From NCBI RefSeq assembly GCF_025673445.1, contig NZ_JAOVQN010000017.1, forward strand, positions 1 to 64,000: a stretch of 64,000 bases of DNA. Direction: 5' to 3'. The DNA is from Ruegeria_B marisflavi (GTDB lineage: Bacteria > Pseudomonadota > Alphaproteobacteria > Rhodobacterales > Rhodobacteraceae). Of the stretch, positions 60,522 through 64,000 are shown in pieces. The notes beneath the pieces were generated by a model, which had not been told where the DNA came from, did not search any database, and saw nothing but the letters and a program-made list of their open reading frames with translations. The position numbers and the translations under genes are program-made. Positions within the stretch are counted from its first letter, which is position 1, and each line of letters begins with the position of its first letter.

Positions 60522-61721
60522 TCACCCGGGTGGCAGGGTTTTGACAAAAGCCCAGATTGCCTTGGCAACCTGTTGGATACTCTCGTTCTGGGAGGCCAGC
60601 GACGCGGCTGCAATGGGCGCGCCCCATTTGACCACGGCCTTTCCCGCCTCCTTGGAGGCCTCGGTCAAGGCCAGGTCGATCTTGCCGCCACAATAGGCCG
60701 CGATCCTGAGCGATACGTCCCACAGCGTCTTGGCGATGGTCTTGAGCCTGCCGGGTGATGGCTCGGGTTTGGCAATCTCCGCTTCCAGGTCCTCGATCTG
60801 ATCCCAGACCAGCACGAAATCGCCACGCACGGCCCGCTGAACTCCATCGTCCAGAGGTGGCCCGCCATTGTCGCCGATCAGACTTGTCGAGGACAGCGCC
60901 GAACGAAGCGGCAACATGTCCTTCAGGGCAGCGATTTCCTGTTCAAGATCGAAGAGCCGCTCGATCCGTTCGATCTCTTGTGCCACCGCCTCCGGGCCAG
61001 CCTCCCAGATGGCATCGTCGATCAGGGCGATCCGGCGTTGAAGTTCCCAGTCGAGGGGTTCGCCCGCAAGAATCCCCCAATACCAATCATGCCAGAACTT
61101 GGTGGAGAGGAAGTCCGGACCTGCGGTTCGCCCCGAACTGATTTTGGGATAGCCAGCACCTGTGAACATGCGATCCATGGTGGGAAATACGACAAGGCTG
61201 GAAAATAGCGGGTTCGAGACGCTTAGGGTTTCAGGGTTCGACGACGCACTTATGTCCCCCCTCATCGCATCGCCGGCAACCTTGCGAAACGTGATGTTCA
61301 GGTCGAGATCGTTCTCGCTTTCATACTTTGCTATCGCGCCAAAGGCGTCTGCTAAGCAAAGTTCACTACATCTCTCTGTTGAAAAGTCGGTCGTAACAAC
61401 GGCGCTTCGGGCTGCGTTTTTGGCGCTGATACAGATATCAAGCCTTGCGCCTTCTCCGGGTAGCCGAAGCCTTTCCAAGCTCTCAGTATCGGCCGCAACG
61501 GGGCCTAGTTCCGCAGCTACGGCAAGTAGTAATCCTGCGCGATACAAGTTGAGCAAATGTTGTTGTGTGACAGGATTGTCCTGTTCAGTATCCGGTTCGG
61601 GTTCAGAAAAGATGCAAGGCATGGCGCGTAGAAAAGCCCTGGCGACGACATGCCTCCGGTGCCAATCTGGCAAGTCAAGTGCGAGATCAATAGCGTCACC
61701 AAGCGACGACGGGTCTCGCAT
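60522..61721 (-). CDS. uncharacterised protein with a GDNGGPP motif, mosaic composition
   Basis: A 399-aa protein with no known enzyme motif. The region encoding its N-terminal half is AT-richer (around 45% GC at 61321-61380), while the C-terminal half matches the genome. Residues near 285 carry IGDNGGPPLDD, a variant of the IGHNGGPP motif often seen in uncharacterised alphaproteobacterial proteins. The C-terminal part is helical (IEDLEAEIAKPEPSPGRLKT) with a hydrophobic end. AAGGAG is 6 bases before the chosen ATG. It sits between REP-like repeats and lepA. Function unknown. Confidence 0.75.
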   Translation of the reverse strand: MRDPSSLGDAIDLALDLPDWHRRHVVARAFLRAMPCIFSEPEPDTEQDNPVTQQHLLNLYRAGLLLAVAAELGPVAADTESLERLRLPGEGARLDICISAKNAARSAVVTTDFSTERCSELCLADAFGAIAKYESENDLDLNITFRKVAGDAMRGDISASSNPETLSVSNPLFSSLVVFPTMDRMFTGAGYPKISSGRTAGPDFLSTKFWHDWYWGILAGEPLDWELQRRIALIDDAIWEAGPEAVAQEIERIERLFDLEQEIAALKDMLPLRSALSSTSLIGDNGGPPLDDGVQRAVRGDFVLVWDQIEDLEAEIAKPEPSPGRLKTIAKTLWDVSLRIAAYCGGKIDLALTEASKEAGKAVVKWGAPIAAASLASQNESIQQVAKAIWAFVKTLPPG

Positions 61722-61768
61722 TCTATTCTCCTTGACCAAACCAAGATTCCTCATCATATGCCCAATCC

Positions 61769-63568
61769 ATGACAGACCTCGCCCATATCCGCAATTTCTC
61801 CATCGTCGCCCATATCGACCATGGCAAATCCACCCTTGCCGACCGGCTCATCCAGGAGACCGGGACGGTGCAGGATCGTGACATGAAGGAACAGTTGCTC
61901 GACAGCATGGATATCGAGCGCGAGCGGGGCATCACCATCAAGGCCAACACCGTCCGCATCGACTATACCGCCGACAATGGCGAGCAGTATGTGCTGAACC
62001 TGATCGACACGCCCGGCCATGTCGACTTTGCCTATGAGGTCAGCCGCTCCATGCGCGCGGTCGAGGGCTCGCTCTTGGTGGTGGACAGCACCCAGGGGGT
62101 CGAGGCACAGACGCTGGCCAACGTCTATCAGGCCATCGACGCCAACCACGAGATCGTGCCGATCCTCAACAAGATCGACCTGCCTGCCAGCGAATGCGAC
62201 AGGGTGGCCGAACAGATCGAGGATGTGATCGGCATCGACGCCTCGGGCGCGATCCGGGTTTCCGCCAAGACCGGTGTCGGCATCCACGAGACTCTCGAGG
62301 CCATCGTCAAGCATCTGCCCGCCCCCAAGGGCACCCGCGACGCGCCCCTGAAGGCGATGCTGGTCGACAGCTGGTACGACAGCTATCTCGGCGTCATCGT
62401 GCTGGTCCGTATCATGGACGGCATCCTGCGCAAGGGCATGCGGGTCAAGTTCATGTCGAACGGCACCCTGCACCATGTCGACCGCATCGGCGTCTTCCGC
62501 CCCGCCATGCAGATGGTGGACGAACTCGGCCCGGGCGAGATCGGCTTCCTCACCGCCTCGATCAAGCAGGTGCGCGACACCCGCGTCGGCGACACCATCA
62601 CCAATGACCGCAACGGCACCGACAAGGCGTTGCCCGGCTTCAAACCCGCCCAGCCGGTGGTGTTCTGCGGCCTCTTCCCGGTGGACAGCGCCGAGTTCGA
62701 AGACCTCCGCGACGCCATCGAGAAACTGGCACTCAACGACGCCTCCTTCTCCTATGAAATGGAAACCTCGGCCGCCCTCGGCTTCGGTTTCCGCTGCGGC
62801 TTCCTGGGCCTTCTGCACCTCGAGGTCATCCGCGACCGGCTTGAGCGTGAATACGATATCGAACTGATCACCACCGCCCCCTCGGTGGTCTACCACGTCT
62901 TCATGCGCGACGGCGAGATGCGCGAGCTGCACAACCCCGCCGACATGCCCGACCTCAGCAAGGTCGACCATATCGAGGAACCGCGCATCAAGGCCACCAT
63001 CCTCGTCCCCGACGACTATCTGGGCGATGTGCTGAAACTCTGCCAGGACCGTCGCGGCATCCAGCAGGACCTCTCCTATGCCGGCTCCCGCGCCATGGTC
63101 GTCTATGACCTGCCGCTGAACGAGGTGGTGTTCGACTTCTACGACCGGCTCAAATCGGTGACCAAGGGCTATGCCAGCTTCGACTACCAGCTCACCGGCT
63201 ATCGCGAGGACAGTCTGGTGAAAATGTCGATCCTGGTGAATGACGAGCCTGTCGATGCGCTGTCGACCATGGTCCACCGCGACCGGGCCGAGGCACGCGG
63301 GCGGGCCATGTGCGAAAAGCTCAAGGACCTGATCCCCCGCCACATGTTCAAGATCCCGATCCAGGCGGCCATCGGCGGCAAGGTCATCGCGCGCGAGACC
63401 CTCTCGGCGCTGCGCAAGGACGTGACCGCCAAATGCTACGGCGGCGACGCGACGCGCAAACGCAAGCTCTTGGACAAACAGAAGGCGGGCAAGAAGAAGA
63501 TGCGCCAGTTCGGCAAGGTGGATATCCCGCAGGAAGCCTTCATTTCCGCCCTCAAGATGGACAGCTGA
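61769..63568 (+). CDS. lepA: elongation factor 4 (LepA), ribosome back-translocating GTPase
   Basis: A 599-aa translation GTPase. The G1 motif is AHIDHGKSTLADR, G3 DTPGHVDFAYEV, G4 NKIDLPASE; EF-G-like domains II, III and V follow, with the LepA-specific C-terminal domain (CYGGDATRKRKLLDKQKAGK). Intact. Divergent from the unknown mosaic gene, 47 bases apart. Confidence 0.98.
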   Translation: MTDLAHIRNFSIVAHIDHGKSTLADRLIQETGTVQDRDMKEQLLDSMDIERERGITIKANTVRIDYTADNGEQYVLNLIDTPGHVDFAYEVSRSMRAVEGSLLVVDSTQGVEAQTLANVYQAIDANHEIVPILNKIDLPASECDRVAEQIEDVIGIDASGAIRVSAKTGVGIHETLEAIVKHLPAPKGTRDAPLKAMLVDSWYDSYLGVIVLVRIMDGILRKGMRVKFMSNGTLHHVDRIGVFRPAMQMVDELGPGEIGFLTASIKQVRDTRVGDTITNDRNGTDKALPGFKPAQPVVFCGLFPVDSAEFEDLRDAIEKLALNDASFSYEMETSAALGFGFRCGFLGLLHLEVIRDRLEREYDIELITTAPSVVYHVFMRDGEMRELHNPADMPDLSKVDHIEEPRIKATILVPDDYLGDVLKLCQDRRGIQQDLSYAGSRAMVVYDLPLNEVVFDFYDRLKSVTKGYASFDYQLTGYREDSLVKMSILVNDEPVDALSTMVHRDRAEARGRAMCEKLKDLIPRHMFKIPIQAAIGGKVIARETLSALRKDVTAKCYGGDATRKRKLLDKQKAGKKKMRQFGKVDIPQEAFISALKMDS

Positions 63569-64000
63569 AGCTGTTCATCCCGCGGGCTACCCCCGTAGGG
63601 TGGGCAGTCCTGCCCACCATGGTTGATACGCCCGTGCGGTGGGCAAACTGCCCACCCTACACCTGCGTTGCATGCCAAACCGCCAACGCCCCCCGATAGA
63701 TCTCCCACCCCCGTAGGGTGGGCAGTCCTGCCCACCATGATTGATACGCCCGTGCGGTGGGCAAGCTGCCCAGCCTACGCCTGCCTTGCAAGCCAAGCCG
63801 CCAACGCCCCCCGATAGAGCTCCCACCCCCGTAGGGTGGGCAATCCTGCCCACCACGGTTGGTACACCCGTGCGGTGGGCAAACTGCCCACCCTACGCCT
63901 GCCTTGTTTGCCAAACCGCCAACGCCCCCCGATAGAGCACCCACCCCGTAGGGTGGGCAGTCCTGCCCACCAATCCCACCTATTGTTCTCAGTGTCAGTA
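63569..64000. other. 432-bp repeat-rich 3' region of lepA to the window edge
   Basis: Consists almost wholly of the 118-bp tandem repeat array and the end of its last partial copy. Open frames here repeat the same short peptide and are not genes. After about 63973 unrelated sequence begins. Confidence 0.8.
63594..63973. repeat. 118-bp tandem repeat array of GTAGGGTGGGCA palindromes
   Basis: CGTAGGGTGGGCA starts at 63594, 63712, 63830 and 63947 (periods 118, 118, 117). Each full unit has a head-to-head pair of hairpins (GGTGGGCA...TGCCCACC), then a conserved spacer with GCCAACGCCCCCCGATAGA. The fourth copy keeps only the first hairpin and then diverges. Related to the single copy at 60382. 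Small substitutions show the copies are not identical. Confidence 0.88.

Noticed and set aside
63587..63944. Overlapping frames with repeated MVGRIAHPTGVG-like peptides
   Set aside because: They arise from the 118-bp palindromic tandem repeats and have no ribosome binding sites.
1..64000. tRNA, rRNA, CRISPR, insertion sequence or prophage genes
   Set aside because: I looked through the intergenic spaces and saw no cloverleaf, spacer-repeat pattern, transposase or phage structural gene. A tRNA or Rfam search would be decisive.

Overview
The window is chromosomal DNA of a high-GC alphaproteobacterium, most likely a marine Roseobacter-group member of the Rhodobacterales (Ruegeria/Phaeobacter-like). 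The evidence is a GcrA-type cell-cycle regulator, DUF1467 and DUF6455 proteins, methylmalonyl-CoA epimerase and MeaB, a short type-2 ArgC, and an intergenic repeat with a GCTTCTTTCTGG...AAATACTCC core. No rRNA, tRNA, CRISPR array, transposase or intact prophage was seen. Most of the window is ordinary core genome, densely packed, with many 4-bp ATGA overlaps.

Layout. 0-5.1 kb: a MarR-regulated RND efflux operon. 5.2-8.8 kb: a KAS III-like enzyme, a DUF2332 protein that seems to start on CTG, a small CII-like DNA-binding protein with palindromes in its promoter, and thymidine kinase. 9-16.1 kb: aspS, a response regulator, methylmalonyl-CoA epimerase and small conserved genes. 16.1-17 kb: an FNR-type box ahead of two tandem DUF6455 paralogues, then a double CDGSH iron-sulfur protein. 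17.1-17.8 kb: a low-GC orphan gene overlapping the end of rimO. 19.3-26.1 kb: AsmA, then a capsule operon (kpsT-kpsE-kdsA-phosphohexomutase). 26.4-34.6 kb: uracil-DNA glycosylase, SseB, YghU, gcrA-Nudix, transporters, and a MerR regulator facing a stretched-spacer promoter.

34.9-39.3 kb is the most interesting part: an arginine operon, argD-argF-argC, followed by a GNAT acetyltransferase fused to a CASTOR-like ACT domain. About 115 bp before argD lies a 17-codon reading frame with a good ribosome binding site and four consecutive arginine codons (CGA CGC CGA CGC), surrounded by mutually exclusive hairpin segments. This looks like an arginine attenuator. Together with the ACT-GNAT protein it suggests that this operon carries both transcript-level and protein-level arginine control.

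39.3-59.9 kb: LysR regulators with divergent partners, PiT phosphate transport, a gluconate-type dehydrogenase, aquaporin, a GMC oxidoreductase, hrpB, meaB, rpmB, a copper chaperone pair, ornithine cyclodeaminase overlapping a sirtuin, and an HpsN-like zinc dehydrogenase. 60.2-64 kb: GTAGGGTGGGCA-type palindromic repeats flank a block holding a base-composition mosaic gene of unknown function and lepA; downstream of lepA the repeat is amplified into a 118-bp tandem array at the window edge.
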